Positions 34,084-43,099 of a stretch of DNA of 64,000 bases are shown in pieces; the stretch's first letter is position 1; each line of letters begins with the position of its first letter. The position numbers and the translations under genes were made by a program. Origin of the DNA: CAYFMP01 sp964344215 (lineage in GTDB: Bacteria; Pseudomonadota; Alphaproteobacteria; Rhodospirillales; Casp-alpha2); assembly GCA_964344215.1 (NCBI GenBank), contig CAYFMP010000004.1:36174-100173 (forward strand), read 5' to 3'. Under the pieces are notes generated by a model. It saw only the letters and a program-made list of their open reading frames with translations, did not search any database and was not told the DNA's origin.

Positions 34084-34821
34084 ATGGAGACGGCTTCCCT
34101 TCGCACCGACGATACGCCCTCTTCACCGGTTCACGTGGCGATCATCATGGACGGCAACGGTCGCTGGGCCAAGGCCCGGGGGTTGCCGAGGACGGCCGGT
34201 CATCAGCAGGGAGCCGAGGCGGTCAAGAGGGCCGTCAAGAGCGCCATCGGGAACGGCGTCGGGTACCTGACGTTGTACGGGTTTTCGTCGGAGAACTGGA
34301 AACGTCCGGCCGACGAGATCAAGGACCTGATGGGGCTGCTCAAATACTATCTCAAGAGCGAGGTCGACGAGTTGGACCGTCAAGGGGTGTGTTTCCAGGT
34401 CATTGGGGATCGAGAACGCCTGGCCCCCGATATCGTTTCTCTCATCGAGGAAGCCGAAGCCAGGACCCGCAACAACGCAATCCTGACGCTGACCATTGCG
34501 TTGAGTTACGGAGGACGGGCGGAGATCACCCAAGCGGCCCGGCGATTGGCGGCCGAGGTGGAAAGCGGAGAGCTCGACCCCGGTCAGATCGACGAGGCCT
34601 GTTTCGAACGGGTCCTGTTCACCACCGGAATGCCGGATCCCGACCTGTTGATCAGGACGAGCGGCGAACAGCGGATCAGTAATTTCCTGCTCTGGCAGTT
34701 GGCTTACGCCGAGTTTGTGTTCTTGGAAACTTTGTGGCCGGAGTTCTCGTCGAAGGACTTCGAAGGCGCTATCAAGGAATATTGCTGCCGTGAACGGCGT
34801 TATGGCGCTGCCGGGAGCTAA
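34084..34821 (+). CDS. uppS: Isoprenyl transferase (undecaprenyl diphosphate synthase)
   Basis: UppS adds isopentenyl units in cis to make undecaprenyl diphosphate, the lipid carrier for peptidoglycan and O-antigen. The 245 residues contain the catalytic Asp23 in IIMDGNGRWAK, the YGFSSENWKRP motif, and DLLIRTSGEQRISNFLLWQ, then the SKDF region near the end. It has an N-terminal extension of about 15 residues. The end overlaps the start of cdsA, with which it works in envelope lipid supply. Confidence 0.97.
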   Translation: METASLRTDDTPSSPVHVAIIMDGNGRWAKARGLPRTAGHQQGAEAVKRAVKSAIGNGVGYLTLYGFSSENWKRPADEIKDLMGLLKYYLKSEVDELDRQGVCFQVIGDRERLAPDIVSLIEEAEARTRNNAILTLTIALSYGGRAEITQAARRLAAEVESGELDPGQIDEACFERVLFTTGMPDPDLLIRTSGEQRISNFLLWQLAYAEFVFLETLWPEFSSKDFEGAIKEYCCRERRYGAAGS

Positions 34822-35482
34822 CCCCCCGGCCGGTCGCGGGCTGGTCCGGCTCGCATCGGCCACCGTGCTGATGCCGCCGGCGGTGGCTGCGGTCGTTCTC
34901 GGAACGCCCTATTTCGAGGCGTTGATCATGGTCGGCGCTGCTATACTGGCTTGGGAATGGGTCGGTCTGTGCGGCAAGCGGATCGGCTGGCTGGCGGCCG
35001 GCTGCGCCTACATCCTGATCCCGTGTTGGGTGCTGATCGACTTGCGCGCGGCGCCGACGCTCGGATTGGAAACGGTCCTGTGGCTGTTTGCCGTGGTTTG
35101 GGCGGCCGACAGCGGCGCCTACTTCGTCGGCAGGGGGATCGGCGGCCCCAAACTGGCGCCCGCGGTCAGTCCGAAGAAGACCTGGGCCGGGCTGTTTGGT
35201 GCGATCGTATGCGCCGGGATGACCGGGTGGGGCACCGCCGTTATCCTGGAACTCGACGAGACCGCGGCATTGGCCGGTACCAGCGCGGCACTCGGAATAG
35301 TCGCTCAAGCTGGTGATTTGCTTGAATCTTGGGTAAAAAGGCGGTTCGAAAAGAAAGACATGAGCAATCTTATCCCCGGACATGGCGGACTTTTCGACCG
35401 GGTCGACGGACTGTTGGCCGCCAGCGTCGCGATTGCGGCAGTGCATGCGATGCGAGAAAGGAGCGTGTTGCTTTGGGGGTAA
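34790..35482 (+). CDS. cdsA: Phosphatidate cytidylyltransferase
   Basis: CdsA makes CDP-diacylglycerol from phosphatidic acid and CTP, the branch point of phospholipid synthesis, in the inner membrane. The protein (230 residues from GTG 34790, 226 from ATG 34802) has about six helices. The family signature at its C-terminal end has SPKKTWAG, then SWVKRRFEKKDMSNLIPGHG and GLFDRVDG. The start lies inside uppS (32-base overlap with GTG). Neither start has a clear ribosome site, so translation is probably coupled to uppS. The family often has about 270 residues; this short N-terminus is usual in alphaproteobacteria. Confidence 0.94.
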   Translation: MNGVMALPGANPPAGRGLVRLASATVLMPPAVAAVVLGTPYFEALIMVGAAILAWEWVGLCGKRIGWLAAGCAYILIPCWVLIDLRAAPTLGLETVLWLFAVVWAADSGAYFVGRGIGGPKLAPAVSPKKTWAGLFGAIVCAGMTGWGTAVILELDETAALAGTSAALGIVAQAGDLLESWVKRRFEKKDMSNLIPGHGGLFDRVDGLLAASVAIAAVHAMRERSVLLWG

Positions 35483-36654
35483 GCCCAACCCAGGTATCGA
35501 TTGCCGATGAACCGCGTCGTGTATCCATACTCGGTTCGACGGGTTCGGTCGGCTGCAATACCATTGATCTCATAAACCGCCAGCCGGGCGGCTTTCAGAT
35601 CGAGGCGCTGACCGCCAACGGCAACGTCGCCGGCCTCGCCGAACAGGCTATATCGCTAGGCGCGCGGTTTGCCGCGGTCGCCGATCCGTCCAAGTATCGC
35701 GAACTGAAGGATGCGCTCGCCGGCACCGATATCGAGGTCGCGGCCGGCGCCGAGGCCTTGGTGGAAGCGGCCGGCCGGCCGGCTGACTGGGTGATGGCCT
35801 CGATCGTCGGTGCCGCCGGCCTGGAACCAACCCTGACCGCGGTTCGGCGCGGCGCCACCATCGGGCTGGCCAACAAGGAATGCCTGGTGACGGCGGGAGA
35901 CATCTTCATCCATGAGGTTCGAACCCACGGCGCCACGCTGTTGCCCGTTGATTCCGAGCACAGCGCCATTTATCAGGTGTTCGATTTCGATCAGCCCGAA
36001 AGCGTCGCCAGGATCGTGCTGACCGCTTCTGGCGGACCGTTTCTCGGAATCAGCGCCGATCAGATGGCGTCGGTGACGCCGGCGCAGGCCGTGGCCCACC
36101 CGAACTGGGATATGGGCGCCAAGATTTCGGTCGATTCAGCGACGATGATGAACAAAGGCTTGGAACTCATCGAAGCGGTTCATTTGTTTCCGGTGCCGGA
36201 AGACCGTGTCGAAATACTGGTTCATCCGCAATCGGTCGTCCACAGCATGGTCGATTATGTCGATGGTTCCGTTCTGGCCCAGCTCGGCACCCCAGATATG
36301 CGGACGCCGATCGCCTACGCCCTGGCCTGGCCGGAACGGATGCCGACGCCGGCGGCGCGGCTCGATCTGGCTGAGATCGGCTCACTGTCCTTCGAGGCAC
36401 CGGATACGGCCCGGTTTCCAGCCTTGCGGCTGGCGCGCGAGGCATTGCGAAAAGGTGGGGCTGCGCCTACTTTATTGAATGCGGCCAATGAAGTCGCCGT
36501 CCACAGCTTCCTTCAGGGCGCTTTGGATTTCCTGGGCATCACCCGGGTGGTTGAAATGACCCTGGAACGAGTGCCGATGCGGAGTTTGAACGACCTCGAC
36601 GATGTCGCCGCCGCCGATGCGGAAGCGCGGGAAACGGCCAGAGCATTGATTTGA
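35473..36654 (+). CDS. dxr: 1-deoxy-D-xylulose 5-phosphate reductoisomerase
   Basis: Dxr converts DXP to methylerythritol phosphate with NADPH, the committed step of the MEP isoprenoid pathway that feeds UppS. The 393-residue product shows the nucleotide motif RRVSILGSTGSVG, IGLANKECLVTAG, the metal-binding DSEHSAI and SVDSATMMNKGLELIEA. The TTG at 35473 is chosen because AAAGGAG lies at 35457-35463, nine bases before it; the open frame further upstream lies inside cdsA. It overlaps the cdsA end by 10 bases. Confidence 0.96.
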   Translation: MGVSPTQVSIADEPRRVSILGSTGSVGCNTIDLINRQPGGFQIEALTANGNVAGLAEQAISLGARFAAVADPSKYRELKDALAGTDIEVAAGAEALVEAAGRPADWVMASIVGAAGLEPTLTAVRRGATIGLANKECLVTAGDIFIHEVRTHGATLLPVDSEHSAIYQVFDFDQPESVARIVLTASGGPFLGISADQMASVTPAQAVAHPNWDMGAKISVDSATMMNKGLELIEAVHLFPVPEDRVEILVHPQSVVHSMVDYVDGSVLAQLGTPDMRTPIAYALAWPERMPTPAARLDLAEIGSLSFEAPDTARFPALRLAREALRKGGAAPTLLNAANEVAVHSFLQGALDFLGITRVVEMTLERVPMRSLNDLDDVAAADAEARETARALI

Positions 36655-36741
36655 AGGGCTTAACCAATTGATAACCAAAATGAACCAGAAGGATCGTATT
36701 GAACATGATCCTGGCCGCCGGCCGCTGAAGAAAGAACGGGC

Positions 36742-37878
36742 ATGAGCATTCTCGGATTCACTTGGTATTACGTCGTCATCTTCCTGTTTGTGTTGTCCGT
36801 ATTGGTTTACGTGCACGAGTGGGGACACTATTGGGTGGCGCGCCGAAACAACGTCCGTGTCGAGGTGTTTTCGATCGGGTTCGGACCGGAAATTTACGGC
36901 TGGACCAACGACGTCGGCACCAGATGGAAGATCAGCGCCATTCCCTTGGGCGGCTACGTCAGGATGTTCGGTGAAAACGATGCGATCGAAGACGGGGATG
37001 GAAACGAGCGTCCGCTGACCGACGAGGAAAAAAAGGTTTCCTTTTCCCACAAGAGCCTGGGACAACGCGCCGCCATCGTTGCGGCCGGCCCCGCAGTCAA
37101 TTTTCTTTTTGCGATCTTCGCTTTTGCGGGCCTCGCCGGCATAGTCGGCACGCCGCATCCGTATGCGGCGATAGGTGAGATCATTCCCGACAGCGCAGCG
37201 GAAGAAGCCGGTTTCGAGATCGGTGATCGGGTGTTGAGCATCGCCGGTACTGAGGTCGTCTATTTCGAGGATCTTCGGGGGATCGTCGGCGTGCGGGCCA
37301 ATGTTCCGTTGGAGTTCGTGGTGCGGCGCGGCGGCAGTGAGGTCACGATCAAGGCCACGCCCCGGCCGGTCGAGATGAAGGAGGATGGCCGTGTTGAAAC
37401 CATCGGTTTGCTCGGTGTGCGGCCCGACCCGGAACAAGTTCGCTACGAGCGCCAGAACCCGGTCATGGCAGTATGGCTGGGCATCCAGAAAACCTACTCG
37501 GTGACCGTTAACATCTTGATCTATGTCGGCGAACTAATCACCGGCAACGGCAACACGAAAGACCTGGGCGGGCCGTTACGAATCGCCAAGGTTTCCGGGC
37601 AGATGGCCCAAGGCGGGATTGAGAATCTCGTATTCCTCATGGCCATGTTGTCGGTCAATCTCGGGTTGATCAATCTCTTTCCCATTCCGATGTTGGACGG
37701 CGGGCACCTCGCATTCTATGCGGCCGAAGCGGTCCGGGGCCGTCCGCTGGGGCCGAAGGTCCAAGAATACGGTTTTCGTTTCGGGCTGATTCTGGTATTG
37801 ATGCTCGTTGTTTTCGTGACCTGGAATGATCTGGTTCACTTAAGAGTAATAGAGTTCATTAAAGAACTCGTCAGCTGA
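36742..37878 (+). CDS. rseP: RIP site-2 zinc metalloprotease RseP
   Basis: This is an inner-membrane protease that cuts transmembrane anchors such as anti-sigma factors and remnant signal peptides. The 378-residue protein has the zinc motif HEWGH at residues 25-29 in the first helix (LVYVHEWGHYWVARR) and one PDZ domain (about 120-205, EEAGFEIGDRVLSIAG). The second metal motif is NLFPIPMLDGGHL near residue 315, followed by the last helix. E. coli RseP has two PDZ domains and about 450 residues; this shorter single-PDZ form is common in alphaproteobacteria. It precedes bamA as expected. Confidence 0.95.
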   Translation: MSILGFTWYYVVIFLFVLSVLVYVHEWGHYWVARRNNVRVEVFSIGFGPEIYGWTNDVGTRWKISAIPLGGYVRMFGENDAIEDGDGNERPLTDEEKKVSFSHKSLGQRAAIVAAGPAVNFLFAIFAFAGLAGIVGTPHPYAAIGEIIPDSAAEEAGFEIGDRVLSIAGTEVVYFEDLRGIVGVRANVPLEFVVRRGGSEVTIKATPRPVEMKEDGRVETIGLLGVRPDPEQVRYERQNPVMAVWLGIQKTYSVTVNILIYVGELITGNGNTKDLGGPLRIAKVSGQMAQGGIENLVFLMAMLSVNLGLINLFPIPMLDGGHLAFYAAEAVRGRPLGPKVQEYGFRFGLILVLMLVVFVTWNDLVHLRVIEFIKELVS

Positions 37879-37903
37879 TAATTATTTCCCATGGGGGCAA
37901 TAC

Positions 37904-40216
37904 TTGGGGCGCGGTATTCGCTTCTTTAGCGTCGTTTTGTTGTCGGCTTTGGGTGTTCATTTCTCGTTTGATGGACACGCCCAAAGCCGCGACGGGTCTG
38001 TGTTGCTTGCACAAGCCGCCGGGACGATCGTCCGCCAGATCTCCATCGAAGGCGCGCAGCGCATCGAGCCCGAAACCATCCGCTCCTATCTCCTTTTGCA
38101 GGAAGGCGATGCCTTCGATCCTCAACGGATCGACCGCTCCCTAAAGAGCCTGTTCGCAACTGGCCTGTTCGCCGACGTTTCCCTTCGGCGTCAGGGCGAT
38201 GTCCTCATCGTGTCGGTCGTCGAAAATCCGATCATCAATAGGATTGCCTTCGAAGGAAACTGGGAGATTGACGACGAAACCCTGGGCGCCGAAGTATCGC
38301 TGCGGGCTCGGGCCGTCTATACCCGGACCAAGGTTGCCAACGACGTCAAGCGCATTCTGACGCTATACCGTCGAAACGGACTGTTCGCGGCGACCGTCGA
38401 CCCGAAGGTCATTCAACTGCCGCAGAACAGGGTCGATATCGCGTTCGAAATCGAAGAGGGCGAGCCGACCGAGGTTCGTAGCATTCGATTTGTCGGAAAC
38501 AGGGAATACAGCGACCGGCGGCTGCGGCAGGTCATTCGCACCAAGGAAAGCGCCTGGTACCGTTTCCTGAGTACCGAGGACAACTACGATCCGGACCGGC
38601 TGACCCTGGATCGCGAACTTCTCAGGCGGTTTTACCTGTCGGACGGCTACGCCGATTTCCGCGTCCTTTCGGCGGTTGCCGAACTGACGCCGGATCGCAC
38701 CGACTTCTTCATCACGTTCACCGTCGAAGAGGGCGAGCGCTACAGGTTCGGCGCCGTCGACATCGAAGCGCGACTGAAGAATCTCGAGAAATCGGATCTC
38801 GACGACACGCTGGAGTTTGAATCGGGCGACTGGTACGACCTGGAAGAACTCGACAACGCCATCGACGATATCACCAACCGCGTCGGCGAGCTTGGTTTTG
38901 CGTTCGTAGACGTGCGGCCCAGGATCAACCGCAACCGGGACACCAAGACCATCGACGTGACGTTCGAGGTCAACGAAGGTCCCCGGGTATTCGTCGAACG
39001 CATCGATATCAGCGGCAACGTTCGGACCTTGGACAAGGTCGTCCGCCGTGAGTTCCGTCTGGTCGAAGGCGATGCCTTCAATTCGGCGAAGTTGCGCCGG
39101 TCCCGGGAGCGGATCAACAACCTCGATTTCTTCGAGACGGTTCAAATCGAAAGGTTGCCCGGAAGCGCGCCGGACAAAGCGATCGTCGATGTCAAGCTGG
39201 AGGAAAAGCCGACCGGCTCGATCAGTCTGGGCGCCGGCTTCTCGACCTCCAATGGACCGATCGGCGAGATCAGCCTGCGTGAACGGAACTTCCTGGGACG
39301 CGGTCAAGACGTGGCCGTGCGGTTCATCCTGGCGGCCACCAAAAGCGAGCTCGATTTTTCCTTTACCGAGCCCTATTTCCTGAACCGCGACATTTCAGCC
39401 GGTTTTGACATCTTCCACGTGTCGCAGGATTTGCAGGACTATAGCTCCATCGACACCCAACGAACGGGGCTTGCCCTGCGTGCTGGTTATCCGATTACCG
39501 AACGTCTCGGACAGGGTTGGCGGTATGAATTCAAGAAGACCGAAATCTCCGACGTGAGCGACAGCGCATCACCTTTGATCAAGGACCAGAAAGGGACCGA
39601 CTACCTGTCGGAACTGACTCACAGCATCGGATACGACCGCCGGGACAGCAAGATCCAGCCCACCGACGGCTACCTGGTGCGGTTGAGGACGTCCGTCGCC
39701 GGGCTCGGTGGTTCGATCCGGCACTTTCGAAACACCTTGAGAGGCGCGAAGTACTTTCCAATCACCGACCAGTACGTTTTGTCGGTCGGCGGGAAGGTCG
39801 GATACATCCTCGGCCTCGGCGAGGATGTGGAACTGCTTGAGCGGTTCTTCATCGGCGGCGACGATCTCAGAGGGTTCGCCACGTCCGGCGTCGGCCCGCG
39901 TGATCTGTTGACGGATGACGCCTTGGGCGGTGAATGGATGTACACTGGCTCGGTTGAGTTGTCGTTCCCCATGACCTTCCTGCCGGAGGAACTCAGCATT
40001 GCCGGTCGAGTGTTTACTGATTTCGGGAGTTCGGGGAGTCTCGAACCTTCCAACTCGAACGTCGGCGATACGGGAAGCCTCCGGATGTCGGTCGGCGCCG
40101 GTCTAACCTGGACGTCGCCGTTCGGTCCGCTCGGCATCGATTTGGGCGTTCCGGTTCTTAGCGAGGGTTTCGATGTCGAGGAACTCATTCGCATCAACTT
40201 CGGGACGCGTTTCTAG
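37904..40216 (+). CDS. bamA: Outer membrane protein assembly factor BamA
   Basis: BamA inserts beta-barrel proteins into the outer membrane. The 770-residue product has a signal peptide (IRFFSVVLLSALGVHFSF, cut near AQS). Five POTRA domains follow (about residues 40-440, beginning VRQISIEGAQRIEPETIR), then a 16-strand barrel ending in RINFGTRF with the C-terminal phenylalanine. The barrel carries the FIGGDDLRGF motif (the VRGF-type L6 tip). The start is a TTG with GGGGG six bases upstream; no better in-frame ATG exists. It stands 25 bases after rseP and 9 before the Skp gene. Confidence 0.96.
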   Translation: MGRGIRFFSVVLLSALGVHFSFDGHAQSRDGSVLLAQAAGTIVRQISIEGAQRIEPETIRSYLLLQEGDAFDPQRIDRSLKSLFATGLFADVSLRRQGDVLIVSVVENPIINRIAFEGNWEIDDETLGAEVSLRARAVYTRTKVANDVKRILTLYRRNGLFAATVDPKVIQLPQNRVDIAFEIEEGEPTEVRSIRFVGNREYSDRRLRQVIRTKESAWYRFLSTEDNYDPDRLTLDRELLRRFYLSDGYADFRVLSAVAELTPDRTDFFITFTVEEGERYRFGAVDIEARLKNLEKSDLDDTLEFESGDWYDLEELDNAIDDITNRVGELGFAFVDVRPRINRNRDTKTIDVTFEVNEGPRVFVERIDISGNVRTLDKVVRREFRLVEGDAFNSAKLRRSRERINNLDFFETVQIERLPGSAPDKAIVDVKLEEKPTGSISLGAGFSTSNGPIGEISLRERNFLGRGQDVAVRFILAATKSELDFSFTEPYFLNRDISAGFDIFHVSQDLQDYSSIDTQRTGLALRAGYPITERLGQGWRYEFKKTEISDVSDSASPLIKDQKGTDYLSELTHSIGYDRRDSKIQPTDGYLVRLRTSVAGLGGSIRHFRNTLRGAKYFPITDQYVLSVGGKVGYILGLGEDVELLERFFIGGDDLRGFATSGVGPRDLLTDDALGGEWMYTGSVELSFPMTFLPEELSIAGRVFTDFGSSGSLEPSNSNVGDTGSLRMSVGAGLTWTSPFGPLGIDLGVPVLSEGFDVEELIRINFGTRF

Positions 40217-40225
40217 GAGAGCGAA

Positions 40226-40804
40226 TTGCAACCTTTCACAAAACAGTTTTTTCTGTCGGTTTTGAGCGCGGCATTTCTTTTCGTCGGACCGGCCTTTGCG
40301 CAGACGGAGACGAGCAACGCCAAACCGGACGGGGTGGTCAATATCGCCATTCTCAATCTCGACGTCATTCGCCGGCAATCATTGGTCGTCAAAGGGATCC
40401 GATCCCAGATCGAAGAGTACCGGAAGCAGTTCCAGGACGACATCGAGAAGGAAGAGAAAGCCCTGCGCGACGCGAATCAGGAACTGGCGAAAAAGCGCAC
40501 GATCCTGGCACCTGAGGCGTTTGCACAGGAACGTCGGAAGTTCGAGCAGCGTGTGGTCGAGGTTCAGCGCCTCGTCCAACAGCGCCGGCAGGAACTCGGC
40601 AAGGCGCAATCCGACGCCATGGTCAAAGTCGAACTCAAACTCAACGAAATCATCAACAAAATGGCGGAAGACAGAAAGATCGACCTGGTCCTGAAGCGGA
40701 GCCAGACGATCATGGTTGCTCGCTCGCTCGAAATCACCAAGGACGTCCTGGAAGTGCTCGACAAGACGTTACCGAAAGTCGAGGTTGCGAAACCCGGTAA
40801 CTGA
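40226..40804 (+). CDS. OmpH/Skp family periplasmic chaperone
   Basis: This Skp-like protein holds unfolded outer-membrane proteins in the periplasm for BamA. The 192 residues comprise a signal peptide (QFFLSVLSAAFLFVGPAFA) and a beta-strand core (VVNIAILNLDVIRRQS). A long charged coiled coil follows (about residues 60-135, EEYRKQFQDDIEKEEKALRD), then a final strand-helix part (KIDLVLKRSQTIMVARS). The start is a TTG with AGGAGA upstream. The bamA-skp-lpxD order is the standard one in proteobacteria. Confidence 0.92.
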   Translation: MQPFTKQFFLSVLSAAFLFVGPAFAQTETSNAKPDGVVNIAILNLDVIRRQSLVVKGIRSQIEEYRKQFQDDIEKEEKALRDANQELAKKRTILAPEAFAQERRKFEQRVVEVQRLVQQRRQELGKAQSDAMVKVELKLNEIINKMAEDRKIDLVLKRSQTIMVARSLEITKDVLEVLDKTLPKVEVAKPGN

Positions 40805-40807
40805 CCG

Positions 40808-41842
40808 ATGGCCGATCCCCGTTTTTTTTCCGTGGCCGGGCCTTTCGACATCGAAGAGATTGCCGAAATCGCCTTGGCGGAGGTGCACGGGGAGTTGGGC
40901 GGCAACAGGACATACGAAGACGTCCGTTCCCTGCAGGAAGCAGGCCCCGCTCACGTGAGTTTTCTGGACAACAATCTCTACAAGGACGCCTTCAAGGCAA
41001 GCCGGGCCGGCGCCTGCATCGTCCGCCCGAGACTGGCCGAACTTGCACCGAGCGCGATGACGTTGCTGTTGACCGATGAACCATACCGCTCGTACGCGCG
41101 CGTGGCGCAGCACTTCTATCCGGATTTCGACAAGCTGGGATGGGAAGGCAGCGGGCAATCGATCGATCCCACCGCCGAAGTCGGCGATAAGTGCCGGATC
41201 GCATCGGGAGCCGTGATAGGACCGAGAGCCGAGATCGGCGACGGGTGTGAGATCGGCGCCAATACGATCGTCGGTCCCGGGTGTGTTCTTGGCCAGGGGT
41301 GTATCGTCGGTCCCGGCGTATCGCTTGCGTACTGTTTGATCGGTTCGCGGGTCGTCATCCACGCCGGTGTTCGAATCGGCCAGGATGGCTTCGGATTTGC
41401 GCCGGGCGCGGACGGGCACCTCAAGGTGCCGCAACTGGGCCGCGTTGTGATCGAAGACGATGTCGAAATTGGCGCCAATACGACGATCGACCGCGGCACC
41501 GCGCCGGATACGATCATAGGGCAAGGCACCAAGATCGATAATCTCGTCCAGATTGGGCACAATGTTCGGATCGGAAAAGGTTGCATTCTCGTCAGTCTGG
41601 TCGGAATCTCGGGCAGCACCGAGATCGGGGACTTCGTTATGATCGGTGGCCAGGCCGGGATCGCCGGGCATTTGAAGATCGGCGACGGTGTTCAGATCGC
41701 GGCGCAGACCGGCGTCACCCGGGACATCGAAGCCGGCGCCACCGTCGGCGGGTGGCGCGCCAAGCCGATGCGGGTTTGGTTGAGGGAAATCGCGACACTC
41801 GAACGGTTGGCGAAGAAGAGCAGGACTCAGCACGATGAATGA
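40808..41842 (+). CDS. lpxD: UDP-3-O-(3-hydroxyacyl)glucosamine N-acyltransferase
   Basis: LpxD adds the second hydroxyacyl chain in lipid A synthesis. The 344-residue protein has a uridine-binding N-terminal domain (to about residue 105). A left-handed beta-helix of hexapeptide repeats follows, for example IGPRAEIGDGCEIGANTIVG. The catalytic histidine region QIGHNVRIGKGC and the HAGVRIGQDGFGF motif are present, and a C-terminal helix closes the protein. It starts three bases after skp and overlaps fabZ by 8 bases. Confidence 0.97.
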   Translation: MADPRFFSVAGPFDIEEIAEIALAEVHGELGGNRTYEDVRSLQEAGPAHVSFLDNNLYKDAFKASRAGACIVRPRLAELAPSAMTLLLTDEPYRSYARVAQHFYPDFDKLGWEGSGQSIDPTAEVGDKCRIASGAVIGPRAEIGDGCEIGANTIVGPGCVLGQGCIVGPGVSLAYCLIGSRVVIHAGVRIGQDGFGFAPGADGHLKVPQLGRVVIEDDVEIGANTTIDRGTAPDTIIGQGTKIDNLVQIGHNVRIGKGCILVSLVGISGSTEIGDFVMIGGQAGIAGHLKIGDGVQIAAQTGVTRDIEAGATVGGWRAKPMRVWLREIATLERLAKKSRTQHDE

Positions 41843-42302
41843 AAACGCGAAGACTTCGGGGCGAGTAATCGGCATCGAGGAAATCAAAGAGATGATTCCT
41901 CATCGCGATCCGTTCCTGTTCATTGATCGGATAACCGAGATCGTCCCGGACGAATACGCCGTCGGGATCATGGACCTGACCGGTGACGAGCCGTTCTTCG
42001 AGGGGCATTTCCCAGGACATCCGATCACCCCCGGCGTTCTGATCGTCGAAGCCATGGCTCAGACCTCGGCCATCCTGGTCATCGAAACCACGGGCAAGCA
42101 GCCGGGAAAGGTCGTCTATTTCATGACCATCGACAGCGCCCGTTTCCGCAAGCCCGTCTTTCCCGGAGACACCGTCTCCCTGCGCGTCGATAAACATCGT
42201 AACCGCGGCGCCGTCTGGAAGTTCCGCGGCGAAGCCAGGGTCGACGACAAATTGGTCGCCGAAGCGGTGTTTTCCGCCATGATCATGGATGTGGACAAAT
42301 GA
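41835..42302 (+). CDS. fabZ: 3-hydroxyacyl-[acyl-carrier-protein] dehydratase FabZ
   Basis: FabZ dehydrates hydroxyacyl-ACP in fatty acid elongation. It competes with LpxA and LpxD for the same hydroxyacyl-ACP, which explains its place between their genes. The 155-residue hot-dog fold protein has catalytic His58 and Glu72 in EGHFPGHPITPGVLIVEAMA. The ATG lies inside lpxD (8-base overlap) and the stop overlaps the lpxA ATG (ATGA). The length is normal for the class. Confidence 0.98.
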   Translation: MNENAKTSGRVIGIEEIKEMIPHRDPFLFIDRITEIVPDEYAVGIMDLTGDEPFFEGHFPGHPITPGVLIVEAMAQTSAILVIETTGKQPGKVVYFMTIDSARFRKPVFPGDTVSLRVDKHRNRGAVWKFRGEARVDDKLVAEAVFSAMIMDVDK

Positions 42303-43099
42303 CCGAAATTCATCAATCCGCGATCGTCGATAAGTCGGCTAGAGTCGGCCGCGATGTCAAAATCGGCCCCTATTGCACGATCGGTGCCGAGGTCGAGCTC
42401 GGCGACGGCGTCGAACTGGTGTCGCACGTCACCGTCTCCGGCCTGAGCGAGATTGGCGCCAACACGAAGATTTACCCGTTCGCGTCCGTCGGGCATCCGC
42501 CGCAGGATCTGAAATACAAGGGAGAGCCGTCGCGCCTGATCGTAGGTTGCAACAACGTCATCCGCGAACACGTCACCATGAATCCGGGGACCGAGGGCGG
42601 CGGCATGGAAACCCGGATCGGCAACAACTGCCTTTTCATGGTAGGGGCGCACGTCGCCCACGATTGCGAGATCGCCGACAACGTCATCCTGGTCAACAAC
42701 GCGACCCTTGCCGGACACGTCGTGATCGGCGAATGGGCCATCGTCGGCGGTCTCTCAGCCGTCCATCAGTTCGTTCGGATCGGTAAACACGCGATGATCG
42801 GCGGCAAGACAGGGGTCGAACAGGATGTCATCCCCTACGGATCCGTCATCGGCAACCGGGCGCGGTTGAGCGGCCTCAATATCGTCGGTCTCAAGAGACG
42901 CGATTTCTCGAGGGACGACATCCACGAGATGCGCAAGGCCTATCGACTGATCTTTGCCGAAGAGGGAACGATGGCCGAGCGCCTCGCGGATGTGGCGGAA
43001 GACTTCGCCGACAACACCGCGGTTATGGAAATCGTCGATTTCATCCGGGCCGATTCATCGCGGTCGATCTGCCAACCCGGCCTGGATGATGCCGCCTAA
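42299..43099 (+). CDS. lpxA: UDP-N-acetylglucosamine acyltransferase
   Basis: LpxA starts lipid A synthesis by acylating UDP-GlcNAc at O-3. The 266-residue protein is a beta-helix of hexapeptide repeats (KIGPYCTIGAEVELGDGV). It shows the catalytic His in GAHVAHDCEIADNVI and the SAVHQFVRIGKHAMIGG stretch, with a helical C-terminal domain ending near VDFIRADS. The length fits E. coli LpxA (262). It overlaps fabZ by four bases, and lpxI starts within its last codons. Confidence 0.98.
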   Translation: MTEIHQSAIVDKSARVGRDVKIGPYCTIGAEVELGDGVELVSHVTVSGLSEIGANTKIYPFASVGHPPQDLKYKGEPSRLIVGCNNVIREHVTMNPGTEGGGMETRIGNNCLFMVGAHVAHDCEIADNVILVNNATLAGHVVIGEWAIVGGLSAVHQFVRIGKHAMIGGKTGVEQDVIPYGSVIGNRARLSGLNIVGLKRRDFSRDDIHEMRKAYRLIFAEEGTMAERLADVAEDFADNTAVMEIVDFIRADSSRSICQPGLDDAA